From: Methylacidimicrobium sp. B4
Lineage (GTDB): Bacteria > Verrucomicrobiota > Verrucomicrobiia > Methylacidiphilales > Methylacidiphilaceae
Assembly: GCF_017310545.1 (NCBI RefSeq)
Contig: NZ_CP066203.1
Coordinates: 1,860,001-1,924,000, forward strand
Reading direction: 5' to 3'
Length of the DNA stretch: 64,000 nucleotides
A model generated the notes under the pieces. It saw only the letters and a program-made list of their open reading frames with translations, was not told the origin of the DNA and made no database searches. Both the position numbers and the translations under genes were made by a program. Below, piece by piece: positions 15,555 to 24,315 of this stretch. Position 1 is the first letter of the stretch; each line of letters opens with the position of its first letter.

Positions 15555-17093
15555 ATGATCATCCTTTCCACCGCAGCCATCCGCAGGATCGAGCAACGGG
15601 AGATGTCGGACGGAGTTTCGCAGGAAGAGTTGATGGAAAGGGCGGGGAAGGGGTGCGCTGAGCGGATTCTCGAGGCATTCCCGGGGAAGAGGCGGGTTCT
15701 TGCCCTGATCGGGCGGGGCAACAACGGGGGCGATGGGCTCGTCATTGCCCGGAGGCTGGCCCGAGCGGGTTGGGAGGCGACGGTATTCCTCTCCTCGGAG
15801 AAGGCGGAGCTAGGCGCACTCTGCGCCCGCCAGCTGGCGGAGTGGGAGCGCCAGGGCGGACGAACGGCCCCCTCCGGCTCTCCCCCGCCGTGGGGGGCGG
15901 CCGATCTGGTCCTCGACGCCCTTCTGGGCATCGGGATGAGCGGAGAGCTTCGGGGAGCGCTGGCCGACCTCGTGGCCACCCTCAATTCCGAGCGGGCCAG
16001 GCGGTTTTTGCGGACGATCGCGATCGACACGCCTTCCGGGCTCTGGGAAGGAGCGAGTCCGGCTTCTCCGGCCGTGGTAGCCGATCTCACCCTGACGATC
16101 GGCTACGGTAAGGAGTTTCTCTTCCGGGAAGCCCTCTCCCGCTTCGTCGGCCGGATCGAGGTGGTTCCGATCTTCTCGACGGGGGAGGAGAGCGCCGCGA
16201 GCGAGGCGATCGTTCCCGAGGAGCTCGCCCGGTGGCTTCCGAGGCGAAGTGCCCACTCCCATAAGGGTCAGTTCGGCCGAGTTCTCCTCTTGGGAGGCTC
16301 CCGAGGGTTCACCGGGGCTCCTGCCATGGCGGCGCATGCGGCCCACCGGGTCGGCGCCGGGCTCGTGACCCTGGGAGTCCGGGAGGAGATCTATCCGATC
16401 GTCGCCTCCCGGTGCCTGCCGGAGACGATGGTCTTTCCGATCTCGGACCTCTCGCTCCTCTCTGCGAACCGCGCCCGGGCGACCGCCGTAGCGATCGGAC
16501 CGGGCCTGGGCCTGGACCGGACGGCCGAGGAGCTCCTCGCCGATCTGGTGGAAGCGAACGAATCCCCCATGGTCCTCGATGCCGATGCTCTCACCCTTCT
16601 GGCGAGGAATCCTGCGCTCTTCGACCGATTCCGCTTTCCGGCGATCCTTACCCCTCACCCGGGAGAGATGGGGCGGCTCCTCGGGCGCGAGATCAAGGAC
16701 GAGGAGAGGGAAGAGGCCGCCCGCGAGCTCGTCGAGAGGCTGCCGGTGACCCTCGTCCTCAAAGGCACGCGGACGCTCGTCGTCCGGAAGGGAGAACCGT
16801 TCTGGTACAACACCACCGGAAATCCTGGCTTGGCCGCCGGAGGCTCGGGGGATACGCTCCTGGGAGTGGTGGCCGGGCTGATTGCCCAGGGAATACCCTC
16901 CTGGGAGGCGGCAAAGCTGGGGGTCTGGCTCCATGGACAGGCCGCCGATCGGCTGCTCCAAGCAAGGGGAGTCGAAGAAGGTGTTCTGGCTACCGAGGTT
17001 GCCGAGAGCCTGGGCGGGGCCATCGCCACCATTCGTGCCGCCGCCGCCCGCGTCCTGCGCGAGAGAGAGGAGCCGCTTTGGGAAGGCTCCTAA
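15555..17093 (+). CDS. nnr: Bifunctional NAD(P)H-hydrate epimerase / dehydratase
   Basis: 512 residues. The N-terminal NnrE (YjeF_N) domain carries IGRGNNGGDGLVIARRLA near residue 55 and epimerises damaged NAD(P)HX. The C-terminal NnrD domain (from about 220) carries GQFGRVLLLGGSRGFTGAP, LTPHPGEMGRLLGREI and GNPGLAAGGSGDTLLGVVAG, the ADP- or ATP-dependent dehydratase of the ribokinase-like fold. The two-domain fusion and its length are standard in bacteria. It stands alone and converges on the lipoprotein gene at 17115. Confidence 0.95.
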   Translation: MIILSTAAIRRIEQREMSDGVSQEELMERAGKGCAERILEAFPGKRRVLALIGRGNNGGDGLVIARRLARAGWEATVFLSSEKAELGALCARQLAEWERQGGRTAPSGSPPPWGAADLVLDALLGIGMSGELRGALADLVATLNSERARRFLRTIAIDTPSGLWEGASPASPAVVADLTLTIGYGKEFLFREALSRFVGRIEVVPIFSTGEESAASEAIVPEELARWLPRRSAHSHKGQFGRVLLLGGSRGFTGAPAMAAHAAHRVGAGLVTLGVREEIYPIVASRCLPETMVFPISDLSLLSANRARATAVAIGPGLGLDRTAEELLADLVEANESPMVLDADALTLLARNPALFDRFRFPAILTPHPGEMGRLLGREIKDEEREEAARELVERLPVTLVLKGTRTLVVRKGEPFWYNTTGNPGLAAGGSGDTLLGVVAGLIAQGIPSWEAAKLGVWLHGQAADRLLQARGVEEGVLATEVAESLGGAIATIRAAAARVLREREEPLWEGS

Positions 17094-17114
17094 GAGCCCG
17101 CCCTGGAGGAAACC

Positions 17115-17702
17115 CTACCACCAGCCGCTGCCCCACCCCGTGACGGTCGGCTCCCAGCCGACGGGATTCCAGTACTGCTCGATGGCTCCGTATTCGTCGA
17201 TCGAGCCGTAGGCGGCGAGCTCCTTCTTCTGCACGTCTTCGATCACCTTGGGCTCATGCGGCCAGAGGCAGAAGCGAATGCCTTCTATCCGAATGGTCGG
17301 GCCGTGGGAGAGAGGCGGAGTGGGGAGGACCCGCCCGGCCACGGTGATCCTCTTGCCCGGGCTGTAGACGGCCGGGTCGAGACGCCCCGGATATTCGGCG
17401 AGGATCCGACCGCCGGATTCTGCGGTTCGGACCGGCTCGTCGTGCTGGGTCAGCGACCGCTGCGAGATGAGCACCAGGCTCTCCTTCTCATAAAGGCGGG
17501 TCTCGATGATCCGGCCACCAAAGACGACGATTCGGCCCTGGTAGGCGGCCGGATCGGCTGCGATCTGTGAAAGAAGCGGCTGACCTTTGGCTCGTTTGCG
17601 CAGGGAGTCCGGAATGGGGCTCATGCTGGCGCATCCCGCGAGCGGAAGGAGCAGAAGAATCCAGAGGGAGGATACTGCCAGCCTTGTCTTCCCGTCTCTC
17701 AT
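17115..17702 (-). CDS. Slp-family outer-membrane lipoprotein
   Basis: The 195-residue product opens with a lipoprotein signal peptide: basic n-region (MRDGKTR), hydrophobic stretch and the lipobox LAGC near residue 24. The body resembles the Slp/YeaY starvation-inducible lipoproteins (YQGRIVVFGGRIIETRLYEK, then RFCLWPHEPKVIEDVQ). The C-terminus is rich in Gly, Trp and Tyr. ATG 17702 is used because it begins the signal peptide; the open frame to 17831 does not. It is divergent from aguB. Confidence 0.8.
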   Translation of the reverse strand: MRDGKTRLAVSSLWILLLLPLAGCASMSPIPDSLRKRAKGQPLLSQIAADPAAYQGRIVVFGGRIIETRLYEKESLVLISQRSLTQHDEPVRTAESGGRILAEYPGRLDPAVYSPGKRITVAGRVLPTPPLSHGPTIRIEGIRFCLWPHEPKVIEDVQKKELAAYGSIDEYGAIEQYWNPVGWEPTVTGWGSGWW

Positions 17703-17863
17703 TCTCGCATAGGAGTGAAGCAGCGTTGACGTTCGTGGCCAAGCCTGGAATGCGCATCCGGTGGATTCGCGAGGTAGCCAGAACAGAAAAAAGGCTTGGC
17801 GGGCCGCCCGAAAATCAGCATGAGAAGGCAATCCGCTCCCACGTAAAGAGGCTCCCTGTCAAC

Positions 17864-18763
17864 ATGCTGCGAGAACCGATGCCATCCCCGAATCGAGTGC
17901 GCGTGGCGCTTCTCCAGGCAAGAGCGGGCACCGACCGTGAGGGCAACCTTCGTCGGCAGGAAAGGCTGTTTGGGGAGGCGGCCGAGCACGGGGCGGGAAT
18001 CATCTGCACCCAGGAGCTCTTTGCCACCCCCTACTTCTGTCAGGAGGAGCGTCTCGAGGCCTTCGCATGGGCCGAAGCGATCGACGGTCCAACCGTCCGC
18101 TTTCTGCAGGGCCAGGCGCAAAAGGCCAAGGCCGTGGTGATCGGTTCCCTCTTCGAGCGGCGCGCTCCTGGCCTCTTCCACAACACGGCGGTCGTGATCG
18201 ACGCGGAGGGGAGGCTGCTCGGCTGCTACCGGAAGATGCACATCCCGGACGATCCCGGGTATTACGAGAAATACTACTTTACCCCCGGAGATCTCGGGTT
18301 TCGCGCCTGGCCGACGTCCGTGGGACGCCTGGGTGTGCTCGTCTGCTGGGATCAGTGGTATCCCGAGGCGGCCCGGCTGACCGCATTGCAGGGGGCGGAG
18401 GTGCTCTTCTACCCGACCGCGATCGGCTGGCATCCGCACGAGAAGGAGAGCGAAGGGGCGGCACAGGTCGACGCCTGGCGGACCATCCAGCGAAGCCATG
18501 CCATCGCCAACGGCTGCTTCGTCGCTGCGGTGAATCGCGTCGGGCGGGAGGAAGGCCCGGATGGACGCGCGATCGAGTTTTGGGGACGGAGCTTCGTGGC
18601 CGATCCGATGGGCCGGATCGTCGCGGAAGCCTCGGGGGAGGAGCAGCTGCTCCTGGCCGATCTCGACCTTGGCCTGATCGAATCCGTTCGGGTTCACTGG
18701 CCCTTCCTCCGTGATCGCCGCATCGATGCGTACGGAGGAATTGCCGCGCGCTTCCTGGAGTGA
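17864..18763 (+). CDS. aguB: N-carbamoylputrescine amidase
   Basis: The 299-residue product is in the nitrilase superfamily. The catalytic triad is Glu in TQELFATPYFCQE (near 44), Lys in CYRKMHIPDDPGYYEKYYF (near 121) and Cys in GVLVCWDQWYPEAARL (near 160). It hydrolyses N-carbamoylputrescine to putrescine, CO2 and ammonia, the second step from agmatine. The next gene, overlapping its stop, is the agmatine deiminase that supplies the substrate. Starts at ATG 17864 or 17879 are both possible. Confidence 0.93.
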   Translation: MLREPMPSPNRVRVALLQARAGTDREGNLRRQERLFGEAAEHGAGIICTQELFATPYFCQEERLEAFAWAEAIDGPTVRFLQGQAQKAKAVVIGSLFERRAPGLFHNTAVVIDAEGRLLGCYRKMHIPDDPGYYEKYYFTPGDLGFRAWPTSVGRLGVLVCWDQWYPEAARLTALQGAEVLFYPTAIGWHPHEKESEGAAQVDAWRTIQRSHAIANGCFVAAVNRVGREEGPDGRAIEFWGRSFVADPMGRIVAEASGEEQLLLADLDLGLIESVRVHWPFLRDRRIDAYGGIAARFLE

Positions 18764-19851
18764 GCACGAAATACGTAGTGGAGGAGAGTGGTCGCGAGCG
18801 GCAGGGGAGGAGCCGGGAGCCGATCCCTCGGAGATTCGGTTTCCGCATGCCGGCCGAGTGGGCGCGGCACCGTGCGACCTGGCTGACTTGGCCGCGCGAG
18901 GAGGGGATCAGCTTCCCCGGGAAGGAGAAGGCCATGGCCTCCTTCTGGGCCGATCTGGTCCGGCTCCTTTCTTCTGGGGAGCTTGTCCGGATCAACTGTT
19001 TTTCCCGCCAGCAGCGACGATCGATCCAGGAGCTCCTCGAATCAAGAGGCCTTGCGATCGGACGGAGGGTCCTCCTCTACGAGAGTCCCGCCTACGAGCC
19101 CTGGTGTCGCGATCACGGACCGATCTTCGTGCAAAACGGATGGGAGACCGCCATCGTCGACTGGGGTTACGATGCCTGGGGGAAGAAGTATCCGCCCTAT
19201 TCTCTGGACGACCTGGTGCCACAGCGGGCCGCCTCCTTCCTGGGGATGCGCTGCTTCGAGCCCGGGATCGTCCTGGAAGGAGGGGCGATCGACACCAACG
19301 GAGAGGGGCTTTTCCTCGTGGGCACCCGCTGCCTCCTCGATCCGGTCCGCAATCCGGGAATGACGCGGGAGCGGATGGAAGCGGCGCTGCGCGACTATCT
19401 CGGTGCGGATCGGGTCATCTGGCTCGAGGGGGAAATCGTGGGCGATGACACCGATGGCCATGTCGACGAGATCGCCCGTTTTGTCGATCGATCCACCATC
19501 GTGGCGGTGCGCGCCCAGGACCCCCAGGATCCGAACCATGGCCCGCTCGAAGAGAACTTCGCCCGGCTGCTGGCGGAGGCGGAAAGGGGCCCCGCACGCC
19601 TGCGCGTGGTCGCGCTTCCGATGCCGTCGGCGATCTACGAAGGGGAGACGAGGCTTCCCGCGTCCTACGCAAACTTCTACTTTGCCAACGACGCCCTGCT
19701 CTACCCGGCCTTCGGTGATCCCATGGACGCCGTAGCGGGGGAGATCTTGGGTGCGCTCGTGCGCGACCGTCCGGCGGTCCCCGTGGCCGCTCGCGACCTC
19801 GTGTGGGGATTTGGCGGCCTCCACTGCATTACGCAGCAGGAGCCGACATGA
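18760..19851 (+). CDS. aguA: Agmatine deiminase
   Basis: The 363-residue product is a guanidino-group-modifying enzyme of the peptidyl-arginine-deiminase type. Key motifs are WPREEGISFPG, YEPWCRDHGPIFVQN (Asp), the ligand motif DDTDGHVDEIARF with the catalytic His, and GFGGLHCITQQ with the nucleophilic Cys near residue 357. It converts agmatine to N-carbamoylputrescine and ammonia. The GTG start overlaps the aguB stop (GTGA), a sign of translational coupling. No arginine decarboxylase is in the window. The N-terminal 20 residues are basic and not conserved. Confidence 0.95.
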   Translation: MSTKYVVEESGRERQGRSREPIPRRFGFRMPAEWARHRATWLTWPREEGISFPGKEKAMASFWADLVRLLSSGELVRINCFSRQQRRSIQELLESRGLAIGRRVLLYESPAYEPWCRDHGPIFVQNGWETAIVDWGYDAWGKKYPPYSLDDLVPQRAASFLGMRCFEPGIVLEGGAIDTNGEGLFLVGTRCLLDPVRNPGMTRERMEAALRDYLGADRVIWLEGEIVGDDTDGHVDEIARFVDRSTIVAVRAQDPQDPNHGPLEENFARLLAEAERGPARLRVVALPMPSAIYEGETRLPASYANFYFANDALLYPAFGDPMDAVAGEILGALVRDRPAVPVAARDLVWGFGGLHCITQQEPT

Positions 19852-19858
19852 GGCAGAG

Positions 19859-20410
19859 ATGATCTACCACGTTCCCTTGAGCCCGGTGGCTCTGCTCGTC
19901 GGCCTGCTCCACGTCCTGGGCGGAGGGCTGGCGCTCTTTTTCCCTGTGGGAACCCAGGGGTTCCTGCAGCGCTTCCCAAGGAACCGCACCCTCGGACGGA
20001 TCCTGCTGGGGGCCGGTACCGCCTGGGCGGCGACGCTCTGCGCCACGATCGACCTCGGGGAGTATGCATGGATCCGTTCGGGTCTCTTCTTCGCATCCTT
20101 GACGCTCGGGGCGCTTGCAATCTGGCTCCTCGACGATTTTCCCTCGGTCCGTGGGTTTTCGATCCTCCTGCTGCTGGGGGCGAACGTCCTGCTCGATGCC
20201 GCCTTCCTGAGCGATCGTCCCGGGAAGATCGCCGTGGTGCTCCTCGCCTATCTTTGGGTAATCGCCGGGATCCTCTTCGTCTGCCTCCCCCATCTCTTCC
20301 GAGATCGGGTCTGCGAGCCCTTGCTCCATTCGACCCTCCTGCGGATCGCCGCCTGGGGCGCGCTCGCGATCGGCGCGGGACTGGTCGCCTTCGGCCTGGG
20401 ACTCGGCTGA
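19859..20410 (+). CDS. Small multi-span membrane protein, function unknown
   Basis: The 183-residue product has five or six hydrophobic helices (SPVALLVGLLHVLGGGLALFF, ILLGAGTAWAATL, FFASLTLGALAIWLL, FSILLLLGANVLLDAAFL, VVLLAYLWVIAGILFVCL, and a last glycine-rich helix). No charged signature identifies a family. It begins seven bases after aguA in the same direction, so it may be co-transcribed, but no polyamine link can be shown. Confidence 0.7.
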   Translation: MIYHVPLSPVALLVGLLHVLGGGLALFFPVGTQGFLQRFPRNRTLGRILLGAGTAWAATLCATIDLGEYAWIRSGLFFASLTLGALAIWLLDDFPSVRGFSILLLLGANVLLDAAFLSDRPGKIAVVLLAYLWVIAGILFVCLPHLFRDRVCEPLLHSTLLRIAAWGALAIGAGLVAFGLGLG

Positions 20411-20546
20411 GGGCCTGCCGGGCTCCCGATGGGAGGAGGATTGACAAGCGGCGCCTCCGCTCCGAAAGTGTTTCCTCTGGTGCAGGAGTGCGGGCTCCCC
20501 GCATCCCGCCAGGGGAATGGACGGGCGGAGTATCTAGGAGCAGGGC

Positions 20547-21713
20547 GTGAGCAGGCGAGCGATCTACTTGGATCACAATGCGACGACGGCGGTACTGCCC
20601 GAGGTGGCTCGGGAGATGGTCCCCTTCCTTTCCGTCTATTACGGCAACCCTTCGAGCGCCTACTCCCTGGGGCAGGAGTCCAAGCAAGCCCTCCGGTCGG
20701 CCCGGCGGCGTGTCGCGCGGCTTCTGGGCGGCCGCGAGGAGGAGATCCTCTTCACAGGTGGGGGCACCGAGTCTGACAATACCGCTCTCTGGTCAGCCCT
20801 CCGCACCTCGGGAAAGCGGGAGCTGGTGACCACCCTGGTGGAGCATCCGGCCATCTATCGTCTCTGCCAGGAGCTGGAGAAGGACGGGTACCGCGTCCGA
20901 TGGATCCCGGTCGGAGCCGACGGGCGGCTCGACCCCGCAGAGGTGGCTCGAGCGATCGGCTCGGAGACGGCGGTCGTCTCCGTCATGACGGCGAACAACG
21001 AGACCGGGGTGCTCTTTCCCATTCGGGAGGTGAGCGAGATCTGCCGAGCCCACGGGGTGCTCTTTCACACCGATGCCGTCCAGGCGACCGCCAAGGTGCC
21101 CGTCGACGTATCCGAGATTCCCGTCGACTTCCTTTCGGTCTCCGCCCACAAGTTCGGGGGCCCCAAGGGCGTGGGTGCCCTCTACGTTCGGGACGGCGTC
21201 CCCTTTCGCCCCTTTTTGTGGGGAGGGAGCCAGGAGCGCGGTCGGCGCGCGGGCACCGAGAACGTCGCAGCGATCGTCGGCATGGGTCGAGCTGCCGAGC
21301 TTGCGGCGGAGCGGGTCGAACAGTATGGGGCCCGAGTCGGGAAGCTGCGCGACCGGTTCGAGCAGGCGATCCTGTCGGGACTGGTCGACGTCCGGATCAA
21401 CGGGCATCCGACCGAGCGGGTCCCGAACACCTCCAATCTCTGTTTTGCGAACATCGAATCGGAAGCCCTGCTTCTCGAGCTCGATCGTCAAGGCATCCAG
21501 GCTTCGGGCGGATCCGCCTGCAGCACCGGGAGCGCTAAGCCCTCGCGCGTCCTCGTTGCCATGGGGCTCAGCCCACGTGAGGCCTTTGCCAGCGTCCGCT
21601 TCTCCCTCGGATGGAATCAGACCGAGGAGGAGATCGATCTTGCAGCCGCTGCGGTGATCGAAGCGGTGTGCCGGATTCGGGAAAAGCTTCCCGCGAGCGT
21701 ACTGACGCGATGA
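20547..21713 (+). CDS. Cysteine desulfurase (NifS/IscS type)
   Basis: 388 residues with PLP fold type I. Motifs are YLDHNATTAVLPEV at the N-terminus, FTGGGTESDNTALW, TANNETGVLFPI, FHTDAVQATAKVPVDV, SAHKFGGPKGVGALY with the PLP lysine, and SGGSACSTGSAKPS with the catalytic Cys in a NifS-like loop. It takes sulfur from cysteine for iron-sulfur clusters or thiolation. GTG 20547 has AGGAG seven bases before it. A perfect TTGACA lies at 20441-20446 but no convincing -10 follows. The stop overlaps the next PLP enzyme by four bases. Confidence 0.92.
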   Translation: MSRRAIYLDHNATTAVLPEVAREMVPFLSVYYGNPSSAYSLGQESKQALRSARRRVARLLGGREEEILFTGGGTESDNTALWSALRTSGKRELVTTLVEHPAIYRLCQELEKDGYRVRWIPVGADGRLDPAEVARAIGSETAVVSVMTANNETGVLFPIREVSEICRAHGVLFHTDAVQATAKVPVDVSEIPVDFLSVSAHKFGGPKGVGALYVRDGVPFRPFLWGGSQERGRRAGTENVAAIVGMGRAAELAAERVEQYGARVGKLRDRFEQAILSGLVDVRINGHPTERVPNTSNLCFANIESEALLLELDRQGIQASGGSACSTGSAKPSRVLVAMGLSPREAFASVRFSLGWNQTEEEIDLAAAAVIEAVCRIREKLPASVLTR

Positions 21714-22891
21714 CCATCGAGCAGATTGTCAATGACGCCGATTTGCGGTCCCGGCTCTTTCCGGTGACCCGGCGGAAGACCTTTCTTGCCCATGCGGGCG
21801 TCGCCCCGATCACGCAGCGGGCCGTCGAGCGGATCCGGATGGCGGCCGAGGAGGGGGCAAGCCAGGAGCAGGAGACCGAAGCGCTGCTTCGGGAGATCGA
21901 AGAGAGCCGCCAGGTCGCGGCTCGGCTCTTGCAGGCCGATCCGACGGAGATCGCGCTGGTCGGTCCGACCGCCTTCGGCCTGAACCTGGTGGCGCAGGGG
22001 ATCGACTTTCGGCCGGGCGACGAGGTGGTGTTCTACCCGGACGACTATCCGGCCAACGTCTATCCCTGGATGCGACTGGCCGAACGCGGGGTCAAGCTGG
22101 TTCGGCTCGAGCCCGACACCTTGGGCCAGCTCACCCCGGAGCTGGTGCTCGAGGCGGTCGGCCCAAGAACCCGCCTGGTAGCGCTCGCCTCCTGCCACTT
22201 TCTCTCGGGCTACCTCCTCGATTACCGGACGATCGGGGCAGAGCTCCGCAGGCGCGGCGTGCTCTTCTGCCTCGACGGGATCCAGTCGCTCGGTGCCGCC
22301 CCCATGGACGCGGCCTACTGCGACTTCCTGAGCGCCGACTCCCACAAGTGGCTCCTGGGCCCGCTCGGAGCGGGCATCTTCTACGTCCGCAAGGAGCGGC
22401 AGGACCTCCTCCGGCCGGCGCTCGTGGGCGCCTGGAACATCCGGTCGCCGGGCTTCATTGCGCAGCCCCAGATCGAGTGCGAGGCGGGCGCGCGGCGCTA
22501 CGAATGCGGGGCGCTCTATGCGTTGGGCATCCTGGGCATGCGGGCTTCGATCGAGCTCCTCCTGGAGCTAGGGATCGAGGCGATTCGGGAGCGGCTCCTC
22601 TCCCTCCATGCCTTCCTGGCCGAAGGGCTTCGCAAGCGCGGATGGCGGCTCCTCGCGGAGGAGTTTCCCGAGGAGGCCCGATCCGGGATCGTGACGGCGA
22701 CCCATGACCGGATCGACCTTGCCGCGGGCGTCCGGCTTCTCAAGGAGCAAGAGATCGTCGTCTCGCTCCGGTGGGATCGGCAAGGGAAGCCGTATCTCCG
22801 CTTTTCTCCCCATTTCTACAACACGCACGCGGAGCTCGCCAAGGCGGTCGGCGTCCTCGACCGGGGCGCTTTCCCCGGTGTCTCTCGCTAA
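21710..22891 (+). CDS. Class V aminotransferase-fold PLP enzyme (SufS/epimerase-like)
   Basis: The 393-residue product is a second fold-type I PLP protein coupled to the cysteine desulfurase by an ATGA overlap. Features are TFLAHAGVAPITQRAVERI near the start, YPDDYPANVYPWMRLA, LVALASCHFLSGYLLDYR, CLDGIQSLGAAPMD and the PLP lysine in SADSHKWLLGPLGAGIFYV. It resembles the isopenicillin-N-epimerase / selenocysteine-lyase branch. The SufS catalytic-cysteine loop is not evident, so desulfurase activity is doubtful. Confidence 0.85.
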   Translation: MTIEQIVNDADLRSRLFPVTRRKTFLAHAGVAPITQRAVERIRMAAEEGASQEQETEALLREIEESRQVAARLLQADPTEIALVGPTAFGLNLVAQGIDFRPGDEVVFYPDDYPANVYPWMRLAERGVKLVRLEPDTLGQLTPELVLEAVGPRTRLVALASCHFLSGYLLDYRTIGAELRRRGVLFCLDGIQSLGAAPMDAAYCDFLSADSHKWLLGPLGAGIFYVRKERQDLLRPALVGAWNIRSPGFIAQPQIECEAGARRYECGALYALGILGMRASIELLLELGIEAIRERLLSLHAFLAEGLRKRGWRLLAEEFPEEARSGIVTATHDRIDLAAGVRLLKEQEIVVSLRWDRQGKPYLRFSPHFYNTHAELAKAVGVLDRGAFPGVSR

Positions 22892-22896
22892 GGCCC

Positions 22897-23691
22897 ATGC
22901 TTTTCGACTACCACACCCATACTCCCCTCTGCCGGCATGCCGTGGGGAGCCCCGCGGAGTATGTCCGGCGGGCCCGGGAAGTCGGCCTGGGCGAGCTGGG
23001 ATTCAGCGACCACAACCCGATGCCAACCGCATTCGATGATTGGCGGATGGGGCCCGAGGAGCTGCCGGGCTATCTCGCCCTCGTCGAGGAGGCGAGGTCC
23101 GAGGCGGGAGAGTTTCCCATCCGCCTCGGGCTCGAGTGCGACTTCCTTCCCGGCTATGAGGATCATCTGCGGCATCTGGCCCAGCAGGCGGATTGGGACT
23201 ACCTGATCGGTTCGGTCCACTACGTGGATCCCCATTGGGACATCGACAACCCGGCCAAGTTGGCCAAGTGGGAAGAAAAGCCCGTCGAGGAGGTCTGGCG
23301 GCTCTACTTCGCCGCCTACGCCCGCATGGCCGGCTCGGGGCTCTTCGATTTTCTCGCCCATCCCGATCTGGTGAAGAAGTTCGGGCGGAAGCCTCCCGGA
23401 GATCTGACCAGCTACTATCGCGATGCGGTCGATGCCATCGCCGACGCGGGTCTGGCCATCGAGGTGAGCACGGCGGGGCTTCGCAAGGAAGCCCGGGAGA
23501 TCTATCCGGCAAAGCGCTTCCTGGAAATGGCCTTCCGTCGCCATATCCCCGTGCTCCTGAGCTCCGACGCCCACCGTCCGGACGAAGTCGGGTACCGCTT
23601 TGACCTGGCGCTCGGCCTGGTCCGGGAAGTGGGTTACCGAGAGCTCGTCCGCTTCGAGCGGAGGAGGCCGATTCCCGTGCCGATCGGCTGA
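22897..23691 (+). CDS. Histidinol-phosphatase, PHP family (HisK type)
   Basis: The 264-residue product begins LFDYHTHTPLCRHAVG, the first PHP metal motif, followed by GLGELGFSDHNPM, LECDFLPGYEDHL, DYLIGSVHYVD, DFLAHPDLVKKFG and LSSDAHRPDEVG with further His/Asp ligands. It should dephosphorylate L-histidinol phosphate in histidine synthesis, as HisJ/HisK proteins do. ATG 22897 lies five bases after the previous stop. No other his gene is nearby. A related phosphoesterase substrate cannot be excluded. Confidence 0.85.
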   Translation: MLFDYHTHTPLCRHAVGSPAEYVRRAREVGLGELGFSDHNPMPTAFDDWRMGPEELPGYLALVEEARSEAGEFPIRLGLECDFLPGYEDHLRHLAQQADWDYLIGSVHYVDPHWDIDNPAKLAKWEEKPVEEVWRLYFAAYARMAGSGLFDFLAHPDLVKKFGRKPPGDLTSYYRDAVDAIADAGLAIEVSTAGLRKEAREIYPAKRFLEMAFRRHIPVLLSSDAHRPDEVGYRFDLALGLVREVGYRELVRFERRRPIPVPIG

Positions 23692-23704
23692 TCGGTCGAC
23701 GTCC

Positions 23705-24295
23705 ATGATTCGGGGGCGGAAGCTCACCCAGGAGGAGTTCCTCCCGGCCGATCCGGCCGACCGGGCGCGCTTCTTCCTCGGCAAACGGCTGGTCTCCTCC
23801 TCGCCGGAAGGACGGGTCAGCGGGCTCATCTGCGAGACCGAAGCCTATGGGGGTGTGGAAGATAAAGCCTGCCACGCGTATGGGAACCGCAAGACGAGGC
23901 GTACCCGGATGCTCTTCCGCGCCGGAGGAGTAGCCTACGTCTACTTTTGCTACGGCCTACACCATCTGCTCAACTTCGTGACCGGTCCGGAAGGAATCCC
24001 CCAGGCCGTGCTGATCCGTGGCATCCGGATCGAGGAAGGCCGCTCCCTGGTTCGAAAGAGAAGGGGGGCGGTGCCGGAGCGCGAATGGACCAACGGTCCA
24101 GCCAAGGTTTGCGAGGCCCTCGGAGTCAATTTGGCCCATAACGGTCTCTCCCTGCTGGGGGAAACCCTTTGGGTCGAGGACCTCGGGCTCACGATCCCGG
24201 AGAAGGAGATTCTCTGTACCCCCCGGATCGGGGTTGCTTATGCGCAGGAGTGGGCCGAACGGCCCTTGCGCTTCGTCTGGCGGCGCGCGCGGTAA
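23705..24295 (+). CDS. DNA-3-methyladenine glycosylase (AAG/MPG family)
   Basis: The 196-residue product matches the AAG/MPG fold: ETEAYGGVEDKACHAYGN with the catalytic Glu, RTRMLFRAGGVAYVYFCYG, LHHLLNFVTGPEG and AVLIRGIRI, then TNGPAKVCEALGV. It removes 3-methyladenine, hypoxanthine and other alkylated or deaminated purines from DNA. The length is normal. It follows the PHP phosphatase by 13 bases and converges on the RND gene. Confidence 0.93.
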   Translation: MIRGRKLTQEEFLPADPADRARFFLGKRLVSSSPEGRVSGLICETEAYGGVEDKACHAYGNRKTRRTRMLFRAGGVAYVYFCYGLHHLLNFVTGPEGIPQAVLIRGIRIEEGRSLVRKRRGAVPEREWTNGPAKVCEALGVNLAHNGLSLLGETLWVEDLGLTIPEKEILCTPRIGVAYAQEWAERPLRFVWRRAR

Positions 24296-24315
24296 CCGGT
24301 GCTCTCGCCCGCCTC

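Noticed and set aside
20441-20469. Promoter from the perfect TTGACA before the cysteine desulfurase
   Set aside because: The matching position 17 bases on reads GAAAGT and no nearby -10 is convincing, so it is mentioned only in the gene entry.
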